Below, piece after piece: positions 27,167 to 36,035 of a stretch of 64,000 nt of DNA. The translations under genes and the position numbers were made by a program. Position 1 is the first letter of the stretch. The number at the start of each line of letters is the position of its first letter. Under the pieces are notes generated by a model. That model saw nothing but the letters and a program-made list of their open reading frames with translations, had not been told where the DNA came from and made no database searches. Location of the stretch: NCBI RefSeq assembly GCF_000374925.1, contig NZ_KB895548.1:1-64000 (forward strand), given 5' to 3'. This DNA is from Arthrobacter sp. 131MFCol6.1. GTDB taxonomy: Bacteria; Actinomycetota; Actinomycetes; Actinomycetales; Micrococcaceae.

Positions 27167-27655
27167 ATGACTGAACAGCCCGCACACCTGGACAACCAGC
27201 CGCTGAACGAACTCGAGGAGCAGCTCGCCCGGGGGGAGCAGCCGGACGCCAACCCGGTGGACGTGATCCTGGCCTTCCTCAACAATGAGGTCTATGTGGT
27301 CAGCTCCGACGCCCTGGAGGGCCCCGACTCGCAGGTGGAGCCGCTGGTCCTCGCCAACTCCTCCGGCAAGCCCGTCCTGGCCGTCTTCTCGCACCCGAGC
27401 CGCGTCACCGAGCAGTATCTCGCCGCCGCCCCGAACGTGCTGGGCACGCAGGGCGCCGCGATCATCGGCAACCTCGGCGCGGAACTTGGCATGGTGATCA
27501 ACCCCGGCGCCGCCTACGGCTTTGAAATCGACCCGGAGGGCGTGGCCAACATCCGCCGCGACTTCAAGCCAACGGACGAGCCCGCTGACGGCACTGCTGC
27601 CCAGCCGACTGACCTGTCCGCTGACCGCCCGGCGCAGGACAGCGACCCTGCCTAA
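27167..27655 (+). CDS. SseB N-terminal-domain protein
   Basis: A 162-residue protein. LNELEEQLARGEQPDANPVDVILAFLNNEVYVVSSD, then PLVLANSSGKPVLAVFSHPSRV and AELGMVINPG match the SseB N-terminal domain, a small cytoplasmic fold with no clear biochemical role. The last ~30 residues are Pro/Asp/Ala-rich. It lies between two strong hairpins, so it is probably monocistronic. The start ATG has no obvious strong ribosome site (GAGTAGGAAT). Confidence 0.75.
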   Translation: MTEQPAHLDNQPLNELEEQLARGEQPDANPVDVILAFLNNEVYVVSSDALEGPDSQVEPLVLANSSGKPVLAVFSHPSRVTEQYLAAAPNVLGTQGAAIIGNLGAELGMVINPGAAYGFEIDPEGVANIRRDFKPTDEPADGTAAQPTDLSADRPAQDSDPA

Positions 27656-27671
27656 GCCCGTGATCGGCCAG

Positions 27672-27714
27672 AGCTGCGACGGCGGTATTCTTCGCGAATA
27701 CCGCCGTCGCAGCT
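27672..27714. terminator. Perfect 19-bp hairpin terminator
   Basis: AGCTGCGACGGCGGTATTC and its exact complement enclose the 5-nt loop TTCGC, 17 bp after the SseB-domain gene. It is strong and symmetrical. Confidence 0.8.
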
Positions 27715-27748
27715 AGGCCGACCGGTCCGTGGGGGGAATAATGGCAGC

Positions 27749-28753
27749 ATGCGTCTAGGCGTCCTCGACATCGGGTCCAACACTGTCCATCTCCTGCTGG
27801 TCGACGCCCATCCCGGCGCCCGTCCGGTCCCCTACGCCTCGCACAAGCGGCGGCTGTCGCTCGTGCAGTACCTCGATGACGACGGCAACATCGACGACGA
27901 GGGGCAGCATGAACTTGTCGAGTTTGTCCTCGAGGCGTGGGAATTCGCGGCCAAGCACAAAGCCGACGACCTGCTCGCGTTCTGCACCTCGGCCATCCGC
28001 GAGGCCACCAACGGCGCTGACGTCCTGGCCCGCGTCAAGCATGAAACCACCGTCACCCTCCGGGAGCTCACGGGCAGCGAGGAGGCATCCATGACGTTCT
28101 TCGCCGTCCGGCGCTGGTACGGCTGGGGCGCCGGGTCCATCCTGAACCTGGATATCGGCGGCGGCTCCTTCGAGATGGCCCTCGGACAGGACGAGCTGCC
28201 CGAGCTGGCGATGTCCGTTCCGCTCGGCGCCAGCAGGCTGACGCGCGACTGGCTGCCCGAGAACCCGCCCTCGGCCAAGAGCATCAAAGAGCTGCGCCGC
28301 TACATCCGCTCCACGCTCAAACCCGCGGTGCGCAAATTCGAGAAGCTGGGCCCGCCCAACCTTGTCGCGGGCACGTCCAAAACGTTCCGGTCCCTCGCCA
28401 GGATTGCCGGGGCCGCCCCCAGCGGCGCCGGGCCCTACGTCAAGAGGGAGCTGCTGGCCCTCGACCTGGGGCTCTGGGCGCAGCGGATCTCTGCCATGGA
28501 GATAGAGGACAGGCTCCACTTGCCCGGGGTCTCCGAGGCCCGCGCGCCGCAGGTCCTCGCCGGCGCCCTCGTCGCGGAAGCGGCCCTGGAGATGTTCAAA
28601 TTCGACGGCATGGTGACCTGCCCGTGGGCCCTGCGTGAGGGACTCATCCTCCGCCGCCTGGACCAGCTGGTGTTTGAGGGGCCGGTCGAGCCCGCGCCGC
28701 ATGTGGCAGAGCAGCCGCCGGCGCGGCTCCAGTCGCCGGCAAAAGCTTCCTGA
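27749..28753 (+). CDS. Ppx/GppA phosphatase family protein
   Basis: A 334-residue member of the sugar kinase/Hsp70/actin fold, hydrolysing polyphosphate or pppGpp. The phosphate-1 motif is RLGVLDIGSNTVHLLLVDA, the phosphate-2 motif is NLDIGGGSFEMALG, and CTSAIREATNG is also typical. It is the length of short actinobacterial exopolyphosphatases (Ppx1/Ppx2) and lacks the HD extension of enterobacterial GppA. It is expected in the cytoplasm, in the stringent response and phosphate storage. The exact substrate cannot be told from sequence. Confidence 0.9.
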   Translation: MRLGVLDIGSNTVHLLLVDAHPGARPVPYASHKRRLSLVQYLDDDGNIDDEGQHELVEFVLEAWEFAAKHKADDLLAFCTSAIREATNGADVLARVKHETTVTLRELTGSEEASMTFFAVRRWYGWGAGSILNLDIGGGSFEMALGQDELPELAMSVPLGASRLTRDWLPENPPSAKSIKELRRYIRSTLKPAVRKFEKLGPPNLVAGTSKTFRSLARIAGAAPSGAGPYVKRELLALDLGLWAQRISAMEIEDRLHLPGVSEARAPQVLAGALVAEAALEMFKFDGMVTCPWALREGLILRRLDQLVFEGPVEPAPHVAEQPPARLQSPAKAS

Positions 28754-28866
28754 GACCACTCCGGTGAGCCACGGTGCCGGGACTGTGTCGATCCGGAGCG
28801 TCCTCGATCGTGTAATTGCTGAGAGGCCGGCACACCGCCGGCTGATTCGACAAGGAGGCACCCGAA

Positions 28867-29208
28867 ATGACGCAGTACCTGCTCAGCATTTACCAGCCGG
28901 ACGGCCCTGCCCCGGACCCTGAGTTCCTCGAACCCATCATGCGTGACCTGGCGGCCCTGAACCATGAAATGCAGGCGGCGGGGGCCTGGGTGTTCGCCGC
29001 GGGGCTCCACCCGGCAGAGTCCGCGACGGTCCTGCGGCCCGACGGCGGCGAGATCCTCGTGACCGACGGGCCGTTCACCGAAGGCAAGGAGCACCTCGGC
29101 GGATTCACCGTGATCGAGGCCGAGGACCTGGACGCGGCCCTTGGCTGGGCGCGGAAGCTGGCCGGCGCCACCACACTTCCCGTTGAAGTCCGTCCGTTCC
29201 AGCATTAG
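28867..29208 (+). CDS. YCII-related DGPF-domain protein
   Basis: A 113-residue protein with the DGPF/PhnB-like YCII fold: MTQYLLSIYQPDG at the N-terminus and ILVTDGPFTEGKEHLGGFTVIEAEDLDAAL in the middle. These proteins are almost always encoded beside ECF42-type sigma factors, as here, with 21 bp between the genes. They may be a partner or a target of that sigma factor. Biochemical activity is unknown. The ribosome site AAGGAGG is strong. Confidence 0.88.
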   Translation: MTQYLLSIYQPDGPAPDPEFLEPIMRDLAALNHEMQAAGAWVFAAGLHPAESATVLRPDGGEILVTDGPFTEGKEHLGGFTVIEAEDLDAALGWARKLAGATTLPVEVRPFQH

Positions 29209-29229
29209 CCGCCGGGCCGGGGTGCCGCT

Positions 29230-30531
29230 GTGGGTGACCGTTATGCAAATGAGGCAGCGACCGAGGCGGACATTGCGCGGGTTTTCCGGCGCGAATACGG
29301 CCGCGCCGTAGCCGTTCTGACGCGGACGTTCGGGAACATCGATATTGCCGAGGACGCCGTCCAGGATGCCTTTGCCGCTGCGGTCCAGCACTGGCCCTCG
29401 GCCGGCATCCCGCCCAGCCCGGCCGGCTGGATCATCACGACGGCACGGCACCGGGCGATCGACCGGCTGCGGAGGGAAGCCTCACGCGAGGACAAGCACG
29501 CACAGGCGGCTTTGCTCGCGGCGGCGCGGTCCGGGACCGGACCCGCGCCGGCCGCCGAAGAGCAGTTCCTGGCGGAACAGTCAGGGGTCGAGGACGTGGA
29601 CGACGACACTTTGCGGCTGATTTTCACGTGCTGCCATCCCGCCCTGGCCGGGTCCGCCCGGGTGGCGTTGACGCTGCGGCTTCTGGGTGGCTTGACGACG
29701 GCGGAAATCGCCAGGGCCTTCCTGGTCCCGGAGGTGACCATGGCACAGCGGCTGGTCCGGGCGAAAGCGAAAATCCGGGATGCCAAGGTCCCGTACCGGG
29801 TCCCGCACGGCGCCGAGCTGCCCGAACGGCTGCAATCGGTGCTGGCGGTGGTCTACCTGATCTTCAACGAGGGCTACACCGCAGGCCCCGCCGACGGCCC
29901 GGAACGCACGGAGCTCTGCACGGAAGCCATCCGGCTCGGCAGGCTGTTGGCGTCGCTGATGCCGGACGAGCCGGAAGCGGCGGGACTGCTGGCGCTGATG
30001 CTGCTCATCGAGTCCCGCCGTGCCGCGCGATTCACACCCGACGGGGGACTGGTGCTGCTCGCGGCCCAGGACCGGGGGCGCTGGGACGGCGACCTGGCCG
30101 CCGAAGGCCGTGAGCTGGTGCGCCGGTGCCTGCGCCGGAACCGGCCCGGACCGTATCAGCTGCAGGCGGCGATCAACGCCGTCCACAGCGACGCCGCGAC
30201 CGCCGGGGACACCGACTGGGCGCAGATCCTGCAGCTGTATGACCAGCTCCTGGCCGTCGCGCCGGGGCCTGTCGTGGCGCTGAACCGCGCCGTGGTCCTG
30301 GCAGAACTGCACGGGCCCGCTGCTGCGCTGGCGGCGGTCGAGGGCCTGGGACTGGACAACTACTACCTCGTCCACGCCGTCCGCGCCGACTTCCTGGAGC
30401 GCCTGCGCCGCTATCCGGAGGCCGTCGAAGGCTACAGGCGGGCCCTGGCGCTTGCCGGCAGCGCCGCGGAACGCCGGTTCCTGGAAGGCAAGCTCCGCAG
30501 CCCGGCGTTCGGCGGGGACGGAGACGGCTAG
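29230..30531 (+). CDS. ECF42-type RNA polymerase sigma factor with C-terminal helical extension
   Basis: A 433-residue sigma factor. Region 2 is ARVFRREYGRAVAVLTRTFGNIDIAEDAVQDAFAAA followed by RHRAIDRLRREA. Region 4 is DDTLRLIFTCCHPALAGSARVALTLRLLGGLTTAEIARAFLV. A ~220-residue extension rich in TPR-like helices (VLAVVYLIFNEGYTAG, PGPVVALNRAVVLAEL) follows, the hallmark of ECF42. No anti-sigma factor is adjacent; in this group the extension is thought to control activity. The gene is probably cotranscribed with the DGPF gene. Start GTG. Confidence 0.9.
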   Translation: MGDRYANEAATEADIARVFRREYGRAVAVLTRTFGNIDIAEDAVQDAFAAAVQHWPSAGIPPSPAGWIITTARHRAIDRLRREASREDKHAQAALLAAARSGTGPAPAAEEQFLAEQSGVEDVDDDTLRLIFTCCHPALAGSARVALTLRLLGGLTTAEIARAFLVPEVTMAQRLVRAKAKIRDAKVPYRVPHGAELPERLQSVLAVVYLIFNEGYTAGPADGPERTELCTEAIRLGRLLASLMPDEPEAAGLLALMLLIESRRAARFTPDGGLVLLAAQDRGRWDGDLAAEGRELVRRCLRRNRPGPYQLQAAINAVHSDAATAGDTDWAQILQLYDQLLAVAPGPVVALNRAVVLAELHGPAAALAAVEGLGLDNYYLVHAVRADFLERLRRYPEAVEGYRRALALAGSAAERRFLEGKLRSPAFGGDGDG

Positions 30532-30591
30532 GAACCGGGGTCCGGACCGGGCCCCCGGTGCGGGCCCGTTCACGCCGGTTAAACGAGTAGG

Positions 30592-30922
30592 GCCGGGCGA
30601 TCCGGAGCAGGACTTGGGGGAACTCTGCTGCGAATCGCCCGGCGCACCGCCGGCTCGGGGGGAACCGGCTATCATCACTCGCACCTGTTGAGGCACTTTC
30701 CAAGGTAATGGCCGATCTTGGGCGCCCGGCGAGATTTCCCTGTACGTTTGCTGGCAATCCGACGGCGTCGCCCGGGGCTGCGGCCAGCTCCGCCATGGGT
30801 CAAAACGGCAAGGGTGGATTAAACGGCAAAGGCACCGGCGGTCCGCTGCGGGAAAATGGGAAAACCCGCTGCAACCACCGGTGCCGCGCAGGCATCCGCA
30901 TGCCTGCTGCATCACTCGCACC
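30592..30922. other. Structured intergenic region: two-hairpin module present twice
   Basis: The 490-bp gap before proC holds no gene I can support. It contains two similar modules. Module 1 has a hairpin with outer stem GCCGGGCGAT (30592-30601 / 30634-30643) and inner AGCAG/CTGCT, a second hairpin GCCGG-11 nt-CCGGC (30649-30669), and then CATCACTCGCACC (30673-30685). Module 2 has a hairpin GGCACCGG / CCGGTGCC (30831-30838 / 30878-30885) with inner GCGGG/CCCGC, a second hairpin GCAGGCAT-CCGC-ATGCCTGC (30888-30907), and then the same CATCACTCGCACC (30910-30922). On the minus strand the module-1 loops contain five and six C. It may encode a small RNA, or the first hairpin may simply terminate the sigma gene. 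Confidence 0.5.
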
Positions 30923-31022
30923 CTCAATGAGGTAGTTACAACGTTAGGTTCCAAAGTTGTGCGCTGACTGCGCTGAAGGTGGGAGCTGGCTGGGAATCAC
31001 GTCAGACTGCAATGATGGGGAC

Positions 31023-31856
31023 ATGAGCAACCGAATCGCATTCCTGGGCTGTGGGTCAATGAACGAGGCAATCATGGGCGGGCTGATCGACGGCGGCGTC
31101 GACCCGGGCGACATCGTCGCGACCGTCCGTCGGGCCGAGCGCGCGGCCGAGCTGGCCCAGCGCCACCACGGGATCACGGCCATCGCGGGCGAAGAAGAGC
31201 CCGACAACAACAAACAGGCCGCCACCGGCTCCGGCGTCGTGATCCTCGGCGTCAAACCCGTGGGGATCGCGGACCTGGCCCGGGAAATCAGCGGCTCCCT
31301 GGCTCCGGACACAATCGTCATCAGCGTTGCCGCCGCCGTGTCCCTGGAACAGCTCGAGGCGGCGCTGCCGGCCGGCCAGCCCGTCATCCGCACAATGCCG
31401 AACACTCCGGCGAAGCTGGGCCGCGGCGTCGTCTCCGTCTCGCCCGGGACCAACTGCTCCGCCGGGCAGCTCCAGCGCGCCAAGGACATTCTCGCGGCCG
31501 CCGGCACGGTCGTGGAGATCCCCGAAGACCAGGTGGACGCACTCTCCGCGATCAGCGGCTCGGGCCCGGCCTACGCCTTCTACCTGGCGGAGGCCATGGC
31601 CGAGGCCGGGGCGCAACTGGGCCTGGACCCGGAGCTGTCCCTGTTGCTGGCCCGCGAGACCGTCGCCGGGGCGGGCTTCATGCTGGCCGAGCCCGGCGCG
31701 GATCCCGCCGCGCTGCGCAAGGCGGTCACGAGCCCGAACGGCACCACGGAACGGGCCATCGCGACGTTTGACGAGCGCGGACTGCCGGCCATCATCGCCG
31801 ACGGCGCCCGCGCGGCGGCTGAGCGCGCAGCCGAAATCACCCGCCAGCTCGCCTGA
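31023..31856 (+). CDS. proC: Pyrroline-5-carboxylate reductase
   Basis: A 277-residue NAD(P)H-dependent enzyme making L-proline from pyrroline-5-carboxylate. The Rossmann motif is IAFLGCGSMNEAIMGGLI at the N-terminus. VVILGVKPVGIADL and RTMPNTPAKLGRGVVSVSPG follow. The ProC signature is in the C-terminal half: SAISGSGPAYAFYLAEAMAEAG ... ETVAGAGFML ... VTSPNGTTERAI. The start is the ATG after GATGGGGAC, giving MSNRIAFLG. Longer in-frame leaders are unconserved. Confidence 0.96.
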   Translation: MSNRIAFLGCGSMNEAIMGGLIDGGVDPGDIVATVRRAERAAELAQRHHGITAIAGEEEPDNNKQAATGSGVVILGVKPVGIADLAREISGSLAPDTIVISVAAAVSLEQLEAALPAGQPVIRTMPNTPAKLGRGVVSVSPGTNCSAGQLQRAKDILAAAGTVVEIPEDQVDALSAISGSGPAYAFYLAEAMAEAGAQLGLDPELSLLLARETVAGAGFMLAEPGADPAALRKAVTSPNGTTERAIATFDERGLPAIIADGARAAAERAAEITRQLA

Positions 31857-31929
31857 GCCGGCCCGGGCGGCCCATGGGGCTGCTGCAGGTTCCGGAGCCG
31901 CCGCGGGCTCCAGTTCCCGCGGCCGGCTC
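31855..31929. terminator. Possible bidirectional terminator between proC and ktrA
   Basis: GAGCCGGCC overlapping the proC stop pairs with GGCCGGCTC (31921-31929), and the interior is also GC-rich and foldable. It sits between convergent genes. Confidence 0.4.
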
Positions 31930-31939
31930 CGGCTGCGGG

Positions 31940-32626
31940 CTAGGGGCGGGCAGCGAACCGTTCGAGCAGGTCCACGTGCCCCGAAACAATGAGCATGTCC
32001 CGCGAGGAAACCTTGGTTTCCGGCCGCGCGTAGGTGAAGTCCTCGCCCGGGGACTTCACGCCGACAATCGTGACGCCGTATTTGGACCGGACCTTGGACT
32101 CATCGAGGGTGAAGCCCACGGTCTCGCGCGGCGGGTACATCTTGACGATCGCGAAGTCGTCGTCAAACTCAATGAAGTCCAGCATGCGCCCGGAGACCAG
32201 GTGCGCGGCGCGGACGCCGGCGTCCGCCTCCGGGTAGATGACGTGGTTGGCGCCGATCCGGGTGAGGATCTTGCCGTGCGAGGGCGTGATCGCCTTGACC
32301 CAGAGGTGTTCGATCCCGAGGTCCACGAGGTTTACCGTGATCAGCACCGAGGATTCGATCGAGGTGCCCACGCCCACGACGGCGGAACTGAATTCCTGGG
32401 CGCCGAGCTGGCGGAGGGCATCGATGTTGGTGGCGTCGGCTTCCACCACATGCGTCAGGACGCTCGCCCACTTCTGGACGAGGGTGCGGTCGCGTTCAAT
32501 GGCAAGGACCTCCCGGCCCTGCTTGACCAGCTGCTCTGCGGTGGACGCACCAAAACGGCCCAGCCCGATCACCAGCACAGGGGCGTTGTGGGCGGGGCGG
32601 TTGACGGCGCCTGAGGAACTAGCCAA
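31940..32626 (-). CDS. ktrA: KtrA/TrkA-type potassium channel RCK subunit
   Basis: A 228-residue cytoplasmic gating ring subunit. The RCK_N Rossmann domain has VLVIGLGRFGASTAEQLVKQG and VVEADATNIDALRQLGAQEF. The RCK_C domain contains VGFTLDESKVRSKYGVTIVGVKSPG. It binds nucleotide (ATP/ADP or NAD) and possibly c-di-AMP to control the channel subunit. The likely start is a TTG overlapping the ktrB stop by 8 bp, which suggests translational coupling; family length supports it over longer readings. ktrB lies immediately upstream in the same operon. Confidence 0.92.
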   Translation of the reverse strand: MASSSGAVNRPAHNAPVLVIGLGRFGASTAEQLVKQGREVLAIERDRTLVQKWASVLTHVVEADATNIDALRQLGAQEFSSAVVGVGTSIESSVLITVNLVDLGIEHLWVKAITPSHGKILTRIGANHVIYPEADAGVRAAHLVSGRMLDFIEFDDDFAIVKMYPPRETVGFTLDESKVRSKYGVTIVGVKSPGEDFTYARPETKVSSRDMLIVSGHVDLLERFAARP

Positions 32627-34049
32627 TGATCGGTCTCTCTTCCGGGTAGTGGTACAGCTGGCTGCGTTGGCGCAGGGCGAGGCCGGCCGCAAGGGTGACC
32701 GTCCCGACGCGCCCGGCGAACATGAGCAAAGCGAGGACATAAACCCCCGACGGCGGCAACTCTGCACTGAGGTTGGTGCTGAGGCCCACCGTGGCGAAGG
32801 CGGAAATGGTTTCAAACAGGACCCGGTCCAGGGAGGCATGGCTGATGTGCAGGAGCAGGAGGGCCGAGACCGAGACAAGGGTGGCGCCGGCAACGATCAC
32901 CGAGATGGCCACGCGCATCGTGCCCTCGGGGATGGTGCGGCCGTAGATTTTCACGTCCGCGTCGCCGCGGGCCTCGGCGGCGATCGCCAGGAACATCACG
33001 GCGATGGTGGTGACCTTGATGCCGCCGGCCGTGGATGCGGAACCGCCGCCGGCGAACATGAGGGCATCGGAGAGCAACATGGTGGTGGACTCCATGTGGT
33101 TCTGGTCCACCAGGTTGAAGCCGCCGGAGCGCAACATGACTGAGGCAAACAGCGCATGCGTGATCTTGTCGCCGAGGTCCATGTCCCCGATGGTGCGCAG
33201 GTTGTCCCACTCCAGGAAACCCCAGAGGACCGTGCCGGCGGCCAGGAGAATGAAGGAGACCTGGATGGTCAGCTTGGTGTGGAGGTTCCACTTCTTCCAC
33301 CGCAGCCCGTTCTGGTGCAGCACCATGACCACCGGGAAGCCCAGGCTGCCCAGGAATACCCCGAGCATCAGCGGGACGAGGATCCAGAGATCCGTTTCGT
33401 ACGGCACGATTCCGTCCGAATGCGGCGTGAATCCGGCGTTGTTAAACGACGAAATGGCGTAGAAGATCCCGTGCCAGACGGCCTGCGGGAAGCTCTCCCC
33501 GAGGATCAGGAAGCGGGGGATAAGAGTCAGCGCCAGGGCGGCCTCGATCACCACGGAGGTCACGATCACGATCCGGAGCAGCGTACCGACTTCGCCGAGC
33601 CGGCCGGCATTCATGGCCTCCTGGGCGATCAGCTTGCCGCGGACACCGAGTCTCTTGCTGACCATGAGCGCCAGCAGCGACGCGAGGGTCAACGTACCCA
33701 GGCCGCCCACGAAAATGCCGACCAGGATCACGAGCTGGCCGAAGAAGGACCAGTGCACAGCCGTGGAGACCACGGTCAGGCCCGTGACGCAGACAGCGGA
33801 CGCCGCGGTGAAGAACGCCTGATGCAGTGGTGTGACTTGTCCCGTCGCGGAAGCTAGGGGCAGCGAGAGCAAAGCGGTGAAAACCAGAATCACGACGCCG
33901 AACGCCGAGAGAGCCAGGCGGGCAGGCGAGCTGTTGGCGATGCCGTCAATGAAGTCGCGCAGGCGTGTGAAAATCCACAGGCCTTCCCGCTCCGGCATGC
34001 CTGGCTGCCAGTTGGCCGGGCTCGTGGACCTCGACTGGCTTTGCGTCAT
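32619..34049 (-). CDS. ktrB: KtrB/TrkH-type potassium transporter subunit
   Basis: A 476-residue membrane protein with four M1-P-M2 units. Pore-loop glycine motifs are visible: AVCVTGLTVV, SSFNNAGFTPHSD, VMLRSGGFNLVD, and SAFATVGLSTNLS. A ~35-residue cytoplasmic N-terminus precedes the first helix (LSAFGVVILVFTALLSLPLA). It takes up K+ (with Na+ in many homologues). The ATG has AACCGAGG upstream. The frame is open for a further 2 kb upstream, but only antisense to the deacetylase-family gene, so that extension is rejected. Confidence 0.94.
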   Translation of the reverse strand: MTQSQSRSTSPANWQPGMPEREGLWIFTRLRDFIDGIANSSPARLALSAFGVVILVFTALLSLPLASATGQVTPLHQAFFTAASAVCVTGLTVVSTAVHWSFFGQLVILVGIFVGGLGTLTLASLLALMVSKRLGVRGKLIAQEAMNAGRLGEVGTLLRIVIVTSVVIEAALALTLIPRFLILGESFPQAVWHGIFYAISSFNNAGFTPHSDGIVPYETDLWILVPLMLGVFLGSLGFPVVMVLHQNGLRWKKWNLHTKLTIQVSFILLAAGTVLWGFLEWDNLRTIGDMDLGDKITHALFASVMLRSGGFNLVDQNHMESTTMLLSDALMFAGGGSASTAGGIKVTTIAVMFLAIAAEARGDADVKIYGRTIPEGTMRVAISVIVAGATLVSVSALLLLHISHASLDRVLFETISAFATVGLSTNLSAELPPSGVYVLALLMFAGRVGTVTLAAGLALRQRSQLYHYPEERPIIG

Positions 34050-34166
34050 GTTTTTCCTCGGTTGAAACTTCTTCCCCAAGTAGTAAACCACTAAACACCG
34101 CGTAATGGCCGGGGATCCAACGTGCACGCGCGGGAAGCCGGGGACCGCTCGGGTAGCCTGTGATTG

Positions 34167-35390
34167 ATGACATTCCTGCCCGGACTCGCTCAGACCGCGC
34201 TGCCAACGACGGTGGTGTGGGCCCCAGCCATGACTGCCTACAACTTTGGCCACTCCCACCCCATGGCGCCGGAACGCATGGAGCTCACCGCGAAGCTGGC
34301 CGGAAGCCTTGGACTGCTGGATCTGGACCACGTCACGGTATCGGCTCCCGACGTCGCAACCGACGCGGAGCTGTGCGCAGTCCACAGCCCGGAGTTTGTG
34401 GCCGCCGTACGGCGCGTGAGCGAAAACCCGGACACCCCCGACCATGCCAGGGGCCTCGGAACCGAGGATGACCCCGCCTTTGCCGGCATGCACGAAGCCA
34501 GTGCCCGGCTGGCCGGCGGCTCCCTGCTGGCGGCCGCAGCTGTCCTGGACGGAAGCGCGGTGCGGGCCGTGAACTTCGGCGGCGGGATGCACCATGCCTC
34601 CCGGGACCGCGCGAGCGGCTTTTGCATCTACAACGACGCCGCCCTGGCCGTCCAGCGGCTGCTCGACGGCGGCGTCCGGCGGGTGGCTTACGTCGACGTC
34701 GACGCCCACCACGGCGACGGCACGCAAAGCATCTTCTGGGACGATCCGCGCGTCCTGACAATTTCGCTGCACGAATCCGGTCTGACCCTCTTCCCGGGCA
34801 CCGGGTTTGCCAACGAGATCGGCGGACCGAACGCACAGGGCAGCGCCGTGAACGTCGCCCTCCCGGCCGGCACCGTTGACGCCGGGTGGCTGAGGGCCTT
34901 CCACGCCGTCGTGCCCCAGCTCATTGGTGCGTTCGAACCGGAAGTGATCGTCAGCCAGCACGGCTGCGATTCGCACCGGCTTGACCCGCTGACCCACCTG
35001 AACATCAGTGTGGACGGCCAGCGCGAGGCCGCCACAGCGATCGGCAACCTCGCCGCCCGCTACTGCGATAACCGGTGGATTTCGACCGGAGGCGGCGGCT
35101 ACAACGTCGTCAGCGTGGTGCCGCGGGCCTGGAGCCACCTCATAGCCATCGCCGCCGGCCGCCCGGTGCCGCTGCGCACCCCGGTTCCGGAGGACTGGCG
35201 CAACTACGTCAAAGACAAGTACGGCGCCAAGTTCGGCGTGGAGCCCCCCGAGACGATGGGCGACGACGTGGACCTCTGGTGGCGGTCCTGGGAAGTGGGT
35301 TTCGACCCCAACGACGAGGTGGACCGCACCATCATGGCCACCCGCAAGGAGGTGTTTCCGCTGCACGGACTTGACCCCTGGTTCGACTAA
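34167..35390 (+). CDS. Histone deacetylase-family protein (AcuC-like)
   Basis: A 407-residue zinc-dependent amidohydrolase of the arginase/deacetylase fold. Conserved blocks are NFGHSHPMAPERMELT, NFGGGMHHASRDRASGFCIYND, YVDVDAHHGDGTQSIFWDD (metal ligands Asp and His), QHGCDSHRLDPLTHLNIS, and STGGGGYN near the end. Bacterial AcuC deacetylates acetyl-CoA synthetase; an acsA is also in this window, 34 kb away, but no direct link is shown. It is divergent from the ktrBA operon. ATG preferred over the adjoining TTG. Confidence 0.9.
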   Translation: MTFLPGLAQTALPTTVVWAPAMTAYNFGHSHPMAPERMELTAKLAGSLGLLDLDHVTVSAPDVATDAELCAVHSPEFVAAVRRVSENPDTPDHARGLGTEDDPAFAGMHEASARLAGGSLLAAAAVLDGSAVRAVNFGGGMHHASRDRASGFCIYNDAALAVQRLLDGGVRRVAYVDVDAHHGDGTQSIFWDDPRVLTISLHESGLTLFPGTGFANEIGGPNAQGSAVNVALPAGTVDAGWLRAFHAVVPQLIGAFEPEVIVSQHGCDSHRLDPLTHLNISVDGQREAATAIGNLAARYCDNRWISTGGGGYNVVSVVPRAWSHLIAIAAGRPVPLRTPVPEDWRNYVKDKYGAKFGVEPPETMGDDVDLWWRSWEVGFDPNDEVDRTIMATRKEVFPLHGLDPWFD

Positions 35391-35397
35391 ATCCCGA

Positions 35398-35414
35398 CCG
35401 GGCCCAAGGCCCGG
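35398..35414 (+). terminator. Short GC hairpin after the deacetylase-family gene
   Basis: CCGGGCC and GGCCCGG form a perfect 7-bp stem with loop CAA, 7 bp after the stop. No U-tract follows. Confidence 0.45.
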
Positions 35415-35474
35415 CAGCAAGGCACCAATTCGTGGATGCCATCTGGCGTATATGTCGCTAGTGTGGAGGGCATG

Positions 35475-36035
35475 GTGACAGACGACGTATTTGCCGTCAT
35501 TGCTGAGGCAACCAGGCGTGACATTCTGATAGCCCTCCGCAAGGGGGACAAAGCGGTGGGGGAACTGGTCCAGGAGCTTGAAGCAAGCCAGCCCACTATT
35601 TCCAAGCATCTTAAAGTCCTCCGCGAAGCGGACCTGGTGAGCATGCGCGCCCAGGGCCAGAAGCGGTACTACACGCTCAATCCCAAGCCGCTCGCCGGGG
35701 TTGCCAGCTGGCTGCAGGCATTCGACGTCGGCCCCGCCGTGACAGCGGACGCGGCCGCAGCCCTCCACCCCGAAACCGGCCCCACAGCCGTCCCGGATGG
35801 CCTGGCCGCCGCCGCTGTTGCGCAACCGGCCGTCCCGCAACCGGTCGCCGCGCAACCCGCCGCTGCACTGGCGGGCCGCCCGGCCGGCAGCCCGCTGAGC
35901 CCCGCCGTCGTCATTCCGGTGGGGACGGCATGGGAGGACAAGATGCCCCAGCAGATCGGGCGGACCGTGGGCCGGGCGGCCACCAGGGCCGCGGATCTCC
36001 TGGCCAACCTGCCCAAGTTCGGCCGCAAAAAGTAA
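35475..36035 (+). CDS. ArsR-family regulator with Ala/Pro-rich tail
   Basis: A 186-residue regulator. Its winged-helix domain spans residues ~1-80 (VIAEATRRDILIALRKGDKAVGELVQELEASQPTISKHLKVLREADLV, then GQKRYYTLNPKPLA). It has no metal-binding cysteines. A ~65-residue Ala/Pro/Gln low-complexity linker and a basic end (RTVGRAATRAADLLANLPKFGRKK) follow. The start is the GTG 5 nt after GGAGG; the ATG 3 bp earlier is too close to that site. Its targets are unknown; the lactate dehydrogenase gene is convergent, not divergent. Confidence 0.82.
   Translation: MTDDVFAVIAEATRRDILIALRKGDKAVGELVQELEASQPTISKHLKVLREADLVSMRAQGQKRYYTLNPKPLAGVASWLQAFDVGPAVTADAAAALHPETGPTAVPDGLAAAAVAQPAVPQPVAAQPAAALAGRPAGSPLSPAVVIPVGTAWEDKMPQQIGRTVGRAATRAADLLANLPKFGRKK

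Noticed and set aside
23964..27185. A 1073-codon open frame on the minus strand antisense to topA
   Set aside because: It mirrors topA almost exactly, is Gly/Arg/His-rich without domains, and is a codon-bias shadow of a high-GC gene.
30592..30700. c-di-AMP (ydaO) riboswitch, because of GGGGGAA and GAATCG segments
   Set aside because: The conserved order and junctions of that riboswitch could not be matched, and no cell-wall hydrolase gene follows.
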